This document shows, piece after piece, positions 35,003 through 42,152 of a DNA stretch of 48,941 nucleotides. The position numbers and the translations under genes were made by a program. How positions within the stretch are numbered: the stretch's first letter is position 1; each line of letters begins with the position of its first letter. Below the pieces are notes generated by a model. It was not told the origin of the DNA. It saw only the letters and a list, made by a program, of their open reading frames with translations, and did not search any database. The DNA is from CAKZYD01 sp039814715. GTDB lineage: Bacteria > Pseudomonadota > Alphaproteobacteria > Sphingomonadales > CAKZYD01. The DNA is taken from contig JBCCAR010000024.1 in the NCBI GenBank assembly GCA_039814715.1, forward strand, positions 1 through 48,941. Reading direction: 5' to 3'.

Positions 35003-36741
35003 CGCACAGCCTCCCAACCAACTGGCGGGCTATAGGAGGCTTGCACTATGATTGCATCATCCAGCCAAGTCTCGGGCCCAAAGTCTGGCATTACATTTAA
35101 AAAGGCAGCAGAACGCTGAATGAACCGGCCAGCAGAGCGCGCCACATTCGCGCTCGCGCCGCGAAGATCGCTGTTTGCTTCTGCTTTGGGCGAATCCAGC
35201 ATCATGACCAACACATATACCGGCGCCTCCATGGGGAAGGCACCAAGGAAGGTGTTGATGTTCTTATCTTTTTCATAGCCAAGTGCATCGAGACGCGCGC
35301 GTTCAGCTGTCCCCGTTTTTCCGCCAACGCGCAGGCCCGCCACATCGGCGGCTTTACCCGTCCCGTTGAGCACGGCCAAACGCAGCAACTGCCGCAAATC
35401 GCCTTGCGTCTTTGCTGAAATCACCGCCGCCGTATTTTCAAGCATCCCATCTTTCATGATCGGATTTTGCGGGATTAAAGTGGCCTGGACAGGGCGGCCA
35501 TCGTTCAACATTGTGGCAGCGCCTTGCGCCAAGTGCATGGGCGTAACGGCGATCCCATGACCATAAGAGATGGTGACCGTCGCAAAGCGACCCCAGCTAG
35601 AAGACATACGGAAGCTGGAGACCTCATTGAGCTCAATCGACAGCGGCGACAAGAACCCAAGGCTTCGCAAGAACGCACGCTGGCGATCTGCGCCTATGGC
35701 ATCCCCAAGCCGGCCGGTGCAGGTGTTTGACGAACGGATCAGAGCCTGCGCCATGGTGATGGGGCGGCGTAAGGACCAGCGATCGTGGATCAGTTTACGG
35801 CCCAGGGTTAGGGGCACGGACGCATCGCAAACTTGCGCTGGGCTCGCCAAACCAAGATCAAACCCTTGGGCAAAGGTGAAGGCTTTGAAGGTAGAGCCAA
35901 GCTCATAAACACGGTTGGTCACGCGGTTTGCTTGATACCCCGTGGGAGAGGCTGAAACGTTATTAGGGTCAAACGTCGGCAGGGAGGCCATGGCGACCAC
36001 TTCGCCGGTGGCTATATGCAAAAGAACACCCACACCAGCTTCGGCTTGATAGCGCTGAATATCGGTTTGGAGAACGTTTTCCATCGCATGCTGAACACGC
36101 GTATCGATGGAAAGGCGCAGAGCAGTCTCGCGCTTTTCTCGGTCATCTAAACGCCGATTAAAGGATGCTTCGACCCCCATCTGGCCTTCGCTATCGGCAT
36201 TGGCAAAGCCAATCACATGCGCAGCAAGCTTTCCGCCAGGATAAACGCGCCGATACTCATCTTCAAACTGAAGGCCAGGATCACCAACTCCGCGCAAATA
36301 GGTTTCCTGCGCAGGTGTAATGTGCCGTTTTACAAAACGAAATGGCGCGCCTGGGGCCATCCGGTCTTCCAGATAGCGCTCCGACAAGCTCGGGATGACG
36401 GTGCGCACTTGCGCAATCGCCGCCGCTTTATCGAGCAGCTGGCCTGGGCGAACAATCAAGGACCGCGACGGCATGGATTTGGCAAGGACAACGCCATTGC
36501 GGTCGATGATATCAGCGCGCGTTGGTTTTTGAATTTGAGCCAGCACAGAAATCGGGCTGACCGAGTGGCGCGCTTCCAAAACGGTGAGCACAAATAAGCG
36601 CCCTATCACAACGACAAACAGGGCAGAAAATACGACCATAAGAATAAAGAGACGGTCGCGCGCGCGGTCAAAAGCGCCGCGGCGTTCGCCGGAAACGCGA
36701 ATGATGCGCGAGGGCTTCATGGCGGCGCTACGTGGGCTCAT
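34999..36741 (-). CDS. ftsI: Peptidoglycan D,D-transpeptidase FtsI (PBP3)
   Basis: FtsI cross-links septal peptidoglycan. It is 580 aa with a basic cytoplasmic N-terminus, one membrane segment (about 31-52), a pedestal domain starting ADIIDRNGVVLA and a transpeptidase domain. Active-site motifs are STFK (Ser283-Lys286), SSN (337-339) and KTGT (475-478). Length is normal for class B PBP3. The ATG overlaps the ftsL stop (ATGA). An alternative ATG seven codons on (MKPSRIIRV) is possible. Confidence 0.97.
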   Translation of the reverse strand: MSPRSAAMKPSRIIRVSGERRGAFDRARDRLFILMVVFSALFVVVIGRLFVLTVLEARHSVSPISVLAQIQKPTRADIIDRNGVVLAKSMPSRSLIVRPGQLLDKAAAIAQVRTVIPSLSERYLEDRMAPGAPFRFVKRHITPAQETYLRGVGDPGLQFEDEYRRVYPGGKLAAHVIGFANADSEGQMGVEASFNRRLDDREKRETALRLSIDTRVQHAMENVLQTDIQRYQAEAGVGVLLHIATGEVVAMASLPTFDPNNVSASPTGYQANRVTNRVYELGSTFKAFTFAQGFDLGLASPAQVCDASVPLTLGRKLIHDRWSLRRPITMAQALIRSSNTCTGRLGDAIGADRQRAFLRSLGFLSPLSIELNEVSSFRMSSSWGRFATVTISYGHGIAVTPMHLAQGAATMLNDGRPVQATLIPQNPIMKDGMLENTAAVISAKTQGDLRQLLRLAVLNGTGKAADVAGLRVGGKTGTAERARLDALGYEKDKNINTFLGAFPMEAPVYVLVMMLDSPKAEANSDLRGASANVARSAGRFIQRSAAFLNVMPDFGPETWLDDAIIVQASYSPPVGWEAVR

Positions 36742-37115
36742 AACGCGAGCTCGGCTTGGGTGATTAAGGCACCGATCATATCATCCTTGCGCGCGGCAGG
36801 CGGCGGCACCTGGGGCACGTCAGCTGGGCGCTCGAGCGGGCGGGGCATCAAGGCTGTTTTTACTTGCGGCTGCACTTGCGACAGCTGCGGCGGGCCTAAA
36901 TCTTCAAAGGCCCCAGCCCATTCTTCAAGCTGCGCTGGCCGACGAGCAAACATTTCGCGTGTGCGCATTTTTTCTAGCCGGTCGCTGTCTGTTGCAACTT
37001 GGCGCACGAGGGCGCGCAACTCTGCCGCCTCCTGCTTCACGTAGAACCCTGAAACTTGGGATGCAATGGCACAAATCGCCAGCAAGATGCCGCAGGTTAT
37101 ACGAAACGGCATCAT
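36738..37115 (-). CDS. ftsL: Cell division protein FtsL-like
   Basis: A 125-aa bitopic protein with a membrane segment at about residues 4-24, a short coiled coil (VKQEAAELRALVRQVATDSD and after) and a Pro-rich tail. Sequence identity to FtsL is low in all bacteria, so the call rests on size, topology and position between rsmH and ftsI, where ftsL always lies. FtsL joins FtsQ and FtsB and activates FtsWI. It has ATGA overlaps at both ends. The proline-rich C-terminal 45 residues extend beyond the usual FtsL core. Confidence 0.85.
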   Translation of the reverse strand: MMPFRITCGILLAICAIASQVSGFYVKQEAAELRALVRQVATDSDRLEKMRTREMFARRPAQLEEWAGAFEDLGPPQLSQVQPQVKTALMPRPLERPADVPQVPPPAARKDDMIGALITQAELAL

Positions 37116-38074
37116 GCCGCCTCCCCCAAGGCCCAGGCCGGGGCAGCTGTTCGTGCAGCAACCCGCAACTTTGCTGACCGTGCCCGGCTGTTGCCCTCTA
37201 CTTCACTTTCACTTGGTGCAACAGCTTTGCGGTGGATCAAGCGAAATGGAGGCGGCGGCCCGTCGTTTTCGATTTGAGGCAAATGCCGTGAGGACCGAAT
37301 GCTGGCTGTCTTGCCAGAATGATCTGAAAGAAAGGTTTTGACGATTTTGTCTTCACCGGAATGGAACGTGACAACACACAAACGGCCATCTTCAACCAGC
37401 ATGATTTCCGCGGCAGCCAACCCCTTGCGCAGCTCTCCAAGCTCATCGTTGACGGCAATGCGCAGAGCTTGAAACACACGCGCCGTGCTCTTGAGCTCGT
37501 TTTTCCCGCCAACCGTTTTCGCGATGACAGCGCGCAGCTGCAATGTCGTTTCAATCGGCGCTTTTTCCCTAACTGACACAATATTTTGCGCAATCCGGCG
37601 GGCCTGGCGCTCATCAGCGTAGAGACGGAACAAATGCGCCAAGTCGGGCGCCTCAAGCGCGGCAACCAAGTGGGCTGCCGTTTCGCCGCTCTGCCCCATG
37701 CGCATATCCAGCGGCGCATCCGCCATGAAGGAAAAGCCGCGCTCAGCGGCGTCTAGGTGCATAGACGACACGCCGATGTCCATCACCACGCCAGAGACTG
37801 AGGATAAGCCAATAGACTTCAGGAGTGACACAAGATCAGAAAAGCGACCCTCCAGAAGCGTAAAGCGCTGGCCAAATTCATCTTTCAGCGCCTGCGCGTA
37901 GACACCGACGGACGGATCGCGGTCAATGGCAACGACGCTAGCATCGCTGTTTTCTAAAATAGCGCGGCTATAGCCGCCCGCGCCAAAGGTACAATCAGCG
38001 ATCACACCGCCGCGCTCAAGAGCGAGGCCGTCCAAAACCTCCTTTAGCAAAACGGGAATGTGCTGCGCGCTCAT
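37112..38074 (-). CDS. rsmH: 16S rRNA (cytosine-1402-N4)-methyltransferase
   Basis: RsmH (MraW) methylates N4 of C1402 in the 16S rRNA decoding centre. It is 320 aa. It starts HIPVLLKEVLDGL, the SAM-binding loop is DCTFGAGGYSRAIL (27-40), DIGVSSMHLDAAERGFSF is the conserved family motif, and LRIAVNDELGELRKGL and VVTFHSGEDKIVKTF follow. The ATG overlaps the mraZ stop by four bases. Confidence 0.97.
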   Translation of the reverse strand: MSAQHIPVLLKEVLDGLALERGGVIADCTFGAGGYSRAILENSDASVVAIDRDPSVGVYAQALKDEFGQRFTLLEGRFSDLVSLLKSIGLSSVSGVVMDIGVSSMHLDAAERGFSFMADAPLDMRMGQSGETAAHLVAALEAPDLAHLFRLYADERQARRIAQNIVSVREKAPIETTLQLRAVIAKTVGGKNELKSTARVFQALRIAVNDELGELRKGLAAAEIMLVEDGRLCVVTFHSGEDKIVKTFLSDHSGKTASIRSSRHLPQIENDGPPPPFRLIHRKAVAPSESEVEGNSRARSAKLRVAARTAAPAWALGEAA

Positions 38075-38535
38075 GCTGCAAGCCCCAGTTCTTCGTGAAG
38101 ACTAAAGCCTGCAATTTCTTCCTGCATCATCGCTTCATACCGTGCAGGCTCATAGATGATGAAAAAGTCTCCCATGCCTTCAAAGACACACTCTTTTTCG
38201 ATGGCGCATTTTTTCATGTAGGGCTTGTAAAGCGCGATCCGGCCAGCACTATCAATCTGGGATGAAGACGAGCGGCCAAACATGGAGGCTCTGCGCGGAT
38301 CTCGGCGGCTTGTGGGTAAAGCGCTGGGATCATCGCTCGATTGCATAATTTCAAGGCGCCGGTCGAGCTCACTTTCGAGGAACGCCAACATGTGGGTCTG
38401 ATCATCTGACATGACCATGACCACTTCTTCGCCAGCGCCGTTGCCTTCCACCACGCGGCGCAACCGGGCAGGCAGGGAGACGCGCCCTTTGGCGTCCACC
38501 TTATGCTTGTAAAGCCCTCCAAAATTGCGCGGCAT
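38071..38535 (-). CDS. mraZ: Transcriptional regulator MraZ
   Basis: MraZ is a DNA-binding protein with two SpoVT/AbrB-like domains that represses its own dcw operon in bacteria where it was studied. It is 154 aa. The two conserved loops are VDAKGRVSLPARLR (13-26) and IDSAGRIALYKPYM (94-107). AAGGG precedes the ATG by six bases. It is the first gene of the dcw cluster. The typical TGGGN repeats of MraZ boxes were not found upstream; an inverted repeat CTCAC-N5-GTGAG lies 20-34 bases before the start. Confidence 0.95.
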   Translation of the reverse strand: MPRNFGGLYKHKVDAKGRVSLPARLRRVVEGNGAGEEVVMVMSDDQTHMLAFLESELDRRLEIMQSSDDPSALPTSRRDPRRASMFGRSSSSQIDSAGRIALYKPYMKKCAIEKECVFEGMGDFFIIYEPARYEAMMQEEIAGFSLHEELGLAA

Positions 38536-38554
38536 GCCTGGCCCTTATCGGCGT

Positions 38555-38569
38555 CTCACTCTTGGTGAG
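38555..38569. promoter_or_regulatory. Inverted repeat next to the mraZ start
   Basis: CTCAC-TCTTG-GTGAG lies 20-34 bases upstream of the mraZ ATG, where an operator in the dcw promoter or leader could act. The protein that might bind is unknown. Confidence 0.3.
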
Positions 38570-38700
38570 CGACTGACCAGCTGCTGACTGCGGATGGATC
38601 GGCCTAAAACCGAGGCTCAAAAAATCCTGAGCAAAGCAATCACGACGTGCAGCAAAAACGGCAGGCGCCCCCGTACGCTATAGATGTACGCTGGCGGCCC

Positions 38701-38715
38701 TTAACAATCAATAAA
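38701..38715. promoter_or_regulatory. Candidate CtrA-binding site upstream of the dcw cluster
   Basis: TTAA-CAATCAA-TAAA matches the CtrA consensus TTAA-N7-TTAA at seven of eight positions. CtrA is the cell-cycle master regulator of many alphaproteobacteria and controls division genes. It lies about 166 bases before the mraZ ATG. One such site can occur by chance in AT-rich DNA. Confidence 0.3.
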
Positions 38716-39055
38716 AAGGACGAAATAATATGCCTAAATGGTGTTCATCTATCCCATTCTAGAACACAAGCTGACTACTCCATCCCGCTGACACATGTGC
38801 GCTTGTTGACGCCTGAACGACACGTGTTGCTATAAAATTTCTCGAAATACGCTGCTTTGTTCTCACATTAGTCTCATTTTGAAACACTTTTAGCTGCTTT
38901 AAGCGCTGCCTGCGGTGCGCAATCGGTCTGCCTGGAGGCCATGACACTTCATGCCTCTCAGACTGCGTTGCCGTCCCATTTCATGCGATTATCGCTGCAT
39001 CAAGGCGAATCATACGCTGCGACTCGCACTATTCGCAAGCGCGGCATTGGGGAAA

Positions 39056-39426
<371 letters not shown>

Positions 39427-39473
39427 GTGTTGTGCGCTTGCTTAACGGGCAAAATCAACCCTCTTGCAATTTT

Positions 39474-39498
39474 GCCGCAGATTGTGCCTATCTGCGGC
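39474..39498. promoter_or_regulatory. Perfect 9-bp inverted repeat between rnpB and the lipoprotein gene
   Basis: GCCGCAGAT-TGTGCCT-ATCTGCGGC lies 48 bases upstream of the rnpB 5' end and 23 bases before the lipoprotein ATG. No T-tract follows on either strand, so it is more likely an operator or a 5' UTR hairpin than a terminator. Confidence 0.45.
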
Positions 39499-39521
39499 CA
39501 TAAAACGACGTGGACCTGCTT

Positions 39522-39755
39522 ATGAAAACCGCCCTTTATGTTCTTGCCGCAACAGCGATGGTTGCTCTGCCCGGCTGCGGCACCATTGGCGGGCTCTTCG
39601 GTGGCGGCGAGGACAGCCCAGTTGATCTGGGCAGCGTTGGCCCCTCTATGAAACAGGTCCTAAAGGAACTCCCCAAAGACTTGGTGGGGGATGAAGACAA
39701 CAAGCTTTATGGGTTTGACGAGCTACGCCCGCCGCCCGAGCCTGACCCGCTCTAG
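39522..39755 (+). CDS. Small putative lipoprotein
   Basis: A 77-aa protein starting MKTALYVLAATAMVALPGCG. The hydrophobic signal ends in LPGC (Cys19), a passable lipobox, so it is probably a membrane-anchored lipoprotein. The mature part (GTIGGLFGGGEDSPVDLGS, then a Lys/Glu region, ending PPPEPDPL) is acidic with a Pro-rich end. The family is not recognised. The start is chosen at the methionine that begins the signal; an ATG four codons earlier exists. The ribosome site is weak. Its last 33 bases overlap tail-to-tail with the amidase gene on the other strand. Confidence 0.6.
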   Translation: MKTALYVLAATAMVALPGCGTIGGLFGGGEDSPVDLGSVGPSMKQVLKELPKDLVGDEDNKLYGFDELRPPPEPDPL

Positions 39756-40412
39756 CGCAGCCAGCACACCGGCGGCGGATACCGCATCTGCCTGCGTCCA
39801 ACCCTCACATACATGCTCTGGCCTGAAATGCCGTTTAAAGGCCTTTTGTGCCGCAGGTAGATCATGCACATCATAGCCAATCTGATAGAGCAAGGCCGCG
39901 GCGTCCTGCGTACCTTTTGCGACGCTGAACTGGCTCGGCCAGATGCCATAGCCATGCTGCGCTAAAAAGGCCCAGGGGAACTTCTCGCCCGGGTCTTCTT
40001 TGCGCGCCGGCGCGACATCGCTGTGCCCCCACATCGCATATTTAGGAATGCGGCACGTGTTGACGATTTTCCCGAGTAAGACGATTAAGGCCTCGATCTG
40101 TGCCTTTGGAAATGCTTGGTAGCCAAATTCGTGGCCAGGATTGACCAATTCAATCCCAACGGCGCGGCTGTTAACGTCGCTTTCCCCTTCCCAGGACGAA
40201 ACCCCCGCATGCCATGCCCGCCGTACAGGATCGACCAATTGATAGACGACCCCTTGCTCATCAACCAGATAATGCGCGCTAACGCCTGCCGTTGGATCGC
40301 ATAGTCGCTCCAAAGCGTCCTGCGCACTTTGCATCCCCGTATAGTGAATAAGCACCATGTCGGCCTTCACGGCGCGCTCACCATGGTTGGGGGATTGAAA
40401 TGCCATAATCAC
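39723..40412 (-). CDS. N-acetylmuramoyl-L-alanine amidase (AmpD/AmiD type)
   Basis: A 229-aa zinc amidase that cuts the MurNAc-L-Ala bond of peptidoglycan or of anhydro-muropeptides. Zinc ligands are His23 (LIHYTGM), His130 (WGHSDVAP) and Asp140 (KEDPGEKF), with the ten-residue His-Asp spacing of the family. The C-terminal about 65 residues (IGYDVHDLPAAQKAFKRHF) look like a peptidoglycan-binding domain, as in AmiD. There is no signal peptide, so it is probably cytosolic and acts in wall recycling. The start may be GTG at 40412 (GTGA overlap with the transporter stop) or ATG at 40406; neither has a clear ribosome site. Confidence 0.88.
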   Translation of the reverse strand: MIMAFQSPNHGERAVKADMVLIHYTGMQSAQDALERLCDPTAGVSAHYLVDEQGVVYQLVDPVRRAWHAGVSSWEGESDVNSRAVGIELVNPGHEFGYQAFPKAQIEALIVLLGKIVNTCRIPKYAMWGHSDVAPARKEDPGEKFPWAFLAQHGYGIWPSQFSVAKGTQDAAALLYQIGYDVHDLPAAQKAFKRHFRPEHVCEGWTQADAVSAAGVLAALERVRLGRRA

Positions 40413-41293
40413 CGCGTGACCGGCTTAGGCTGCGGCGCAGGCTTGCGGCCAGAACGAAGCGTAATCAGCAACACCCCTGCAAGCGTTATGGTGCCGCCGA
40501 GGACAAGTTGCCAGGTGAGCGCTTCACCGAGGAGCCAAACGGACGTTAACACGCCAATCACCGGCGCCAGTAGGCTGTAAGGGGCAACCGTGGAAACAGG
40601 ATAGCGCTGGATCAAATAGAAGTTGATCGCATGCGCCACCACCGACGAGATGATCGCGCTATAGACAACCGCGGCCCATCCAATCCAGCTCGCCTCCATC
40701 ACTTGCGGCAAACGATCCCCTTCCAAAACATAGCTCAACAAGAACAGCGGCGCGAAACTGCTTAAGCCCACCCAAGCCTGGAGTTCCAGCGGCGCGACAC
40801 CGCGAAGATTGCGCATAAGGATAGCGCAATAAGACATGATGACAACGGAGACAAACATGACCGATACGGCCGGCAAGTCATTGAAAATATCCGGATCAAA
40901 GCCAAGCAAAACAGCGCCGCCAAACGCCAGCGCAATGCCAAAAGTCCGGTACAGTCCAATCGTTTCGCCAAGCAAGAAGATGGCCATAATCACCGCAATT
41001 GGGACGCCAAGCTGGGCGATGATCGCCATGCCTGAGATTTTATTCGACATCTCAAGCGCAATAAAAAGTAAGGAGAAATGAACAAAGCCCAAAAGCAGCG
41101 AGAGTGTCAGTACGGCCTTCATCCGGCCATAAAGAGGCTTCAGCCATGGCAGACAGACTATTGCCACAATGGCAAAGCGCACAGCGGCGCTAAAAATAGG
41201 CGGCAATTCGGTGACTGCGAATTTGCTCACCACAAAGTTCCCGCCCCAAGCGATGTTCATGATGATGACCAGGCCCAGGTCTTGCAGCGTCAT
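40409..41293 (-). CDS. EamA/DMT family transporter
   Basis: A 294-aa inner-membrane protein with about ten hydrophobic segments in two EamA repeats, family of metabolite and amino-acid exporters (RhaT/YdcZ-like). Typical features are the N-terminal IIMNIAWGGNFVVSKFAV, the repeat-1 end LLGETIGLYRTFGIALAFGG and the repeat-2 end WLLGEALTWQLVLGGTITLAG (in parts: LLGEALTWQLVLGG). The ATG at 41293 overlaps the upstream stop (ATGA), so it is preferred over one 39 bases earlier. Substrate is unknown. It is the middle gene of a three-gene minus-strand operon. Confidence 0.87.
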   Translation of the reverse strand: MTLQDLGLVIIMNIAWGGNFVVSKFAVTELPPIFSAAVRFAIVAIVCLPWLKPLYGRMKAVLTLSLLLGFVHFSLLFIALEMSNKISGMAIIAQLGVPIAVIMAIFLLGETIGLYRTFGIALAFGGAVLLGFDPDIFNDLPAVSVMFVSVVIMSYCAILMRNLRGVAPLELQAWVGLSSFAPLFLLSYVLEGDRLPQVMEASWIGWAAVVYSAIISSVVAHAINFYLIQRYPVSTVAPYSLLAPVIGVLTSVWLLGEALTWQLVLGGTITLAGVLLITLRSGRKPAPQPKPVTR

Positions 41294-42081
41294 CGCCCCG
41301 TCTTGTCCGCGGTCATCGGCCTCATTGGGCATGCTATGTCTTCCTGCTGCTTCAGCGCAGCTTTATACGCGGTATTTATCTCAGCCATACGGGCATTGGC
41401 GAGCTGAATAAATTCGGGGGGCAATCCTTGCGCGATCAAACGGTCGGGATGGTTTTCGCGCACCAAGTCGCGGTACGCATCTTTGATGGTAGCTTCATCC
41501 GCGCCCGGCGCCAAATTTAAGATCGCATATGGATCGGCTGCATCAGGCTCTAAATACCGTGCGCGCACACGCGCGAGCTGGGCCTGCGTTAAGCCGAATT
41601 CCGCTGCTACGGCGTTGAGATAGCGCAGCTCATCTGGATGATAGACACCATCCGCGCCAGCAATTTGAAACAAGGCATCAAGCAAGTCCTCCAGCACGAC
41701 TTTGCGCTCAGCGAAAAGCGTTCCAAGCTGGCGCGCATAGGCCTCAAAGCCCAGCGTTGATTGGCGGGCCAAATTAAACACGCGGCTCACATTTTTCTCT
41801 TCTTGCGGCTCGACTTTAAAGAGCCTGCGAAAGGCCAAAACTTCTTCATCGGTGACCTCGCCATCCGCTTTCGCCATTTTAGCTGACAGCGCAATCACGC
41901 CGATTGTAAACGCGACTTGCGCTGTATCACGCGGTTCAGGTCCCTCGCCTACGTAGGGAACAATCGCCTTGCCGGTCGTTTGGTCGACGACATGGCCCAG
42001 CGCGCCGCCGATCAACGCGCCAAGCGGCCCGCCGATGGCAAATCCGATGCCTGCTCCTAAAATCTTGCCCCATATGGACAT
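41290..42081 (-). CDS. TerB/J-domain co-chaperone, DjlA-like
   Basis: A 263-aa protein. The N-terminal 35 residues are a glycine-rich membrane-associated stretch (GAGIGFAIGGPLGALIGGAL). Residues about 55-165 form a TerB-like domain (KMAKADGEVTDEEVLAFRRLF, in part AKADGEVTDEEVLAFRRL), and 183-245 form a J domain with the HPD motif at 211-213 (VRENHPDRL) that stimulates DnaK. This order matches DjlA, a membrane-anchored co-chaperone. It is divergent to the oxoprolinase gene (71 bases apart) and heads the operon with the transporter and the amidase. Confidence 0.9.
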   Translation of the reverse strand: MSIWGKILGAGIGFAIGGPLGALIGGALGHVVDQTTGKAIVPYVGEGPEPRDTAQVAFTIGVIALSAKMAKADGEVTDEEVLAFRRLFKVEPQEEKNVSRVFNLARQSTLGFEAYARQLGTLFAERKVVLEDLLDALFQIAGADGVYHPDELRYLNAVAAEFGLTQAQLARVRARYLEPDAADPYAILNLAPGADEATIKDAYRDLVRENHPDRLIAQGLPPEFIQLANARMAEINTAYKAALKQQEDIACPMRPMTADKTGR

Positions 42082-42152
42082 GCGCTCGACAGCGGCCTTT
42101 CTCCGCGATAGGTAATCGCCATGCAGGCCGTTTCCATTTCACCCATGGCAGA

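Larger units (their letters stand above)
38536..39055. other. Non-coding region between rnpB and mraZ
   Basis: No convincing gene was found in these 520 bases; short open frames lack ribosome sites. Structure seen: a CtrA-like box TTAA-N7-TAAA at 38701-38715; a hairpin with a T5 tail reading toward mraZ at about 38660-38700 (CGTAC/GTACG core); two 8-bp palindromes CACATGTG (38792-38799) and ACACGTGT (38820-38827); a 9-bp hairpin with one bulge (38935-38957); and two GANTC sites (39007-39011 and 39021-39025). The size and these signals fit the main dcw promoter region. Confidence 0.5.

Noticed and set aside
38536..38640. MraZ-type TGGGN repeats upstream of mraZ
   Set aside because: No direct TGGG repeats with suitable spacing are present near the start.
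38650..38705. Hairpin with T5 on the minus strand, possible rnpB or leader terminator
   Set aside because: The stem is interrupted by two mismatches and the T-run is short and separated from the stem; not strong enough to call as a terminator.
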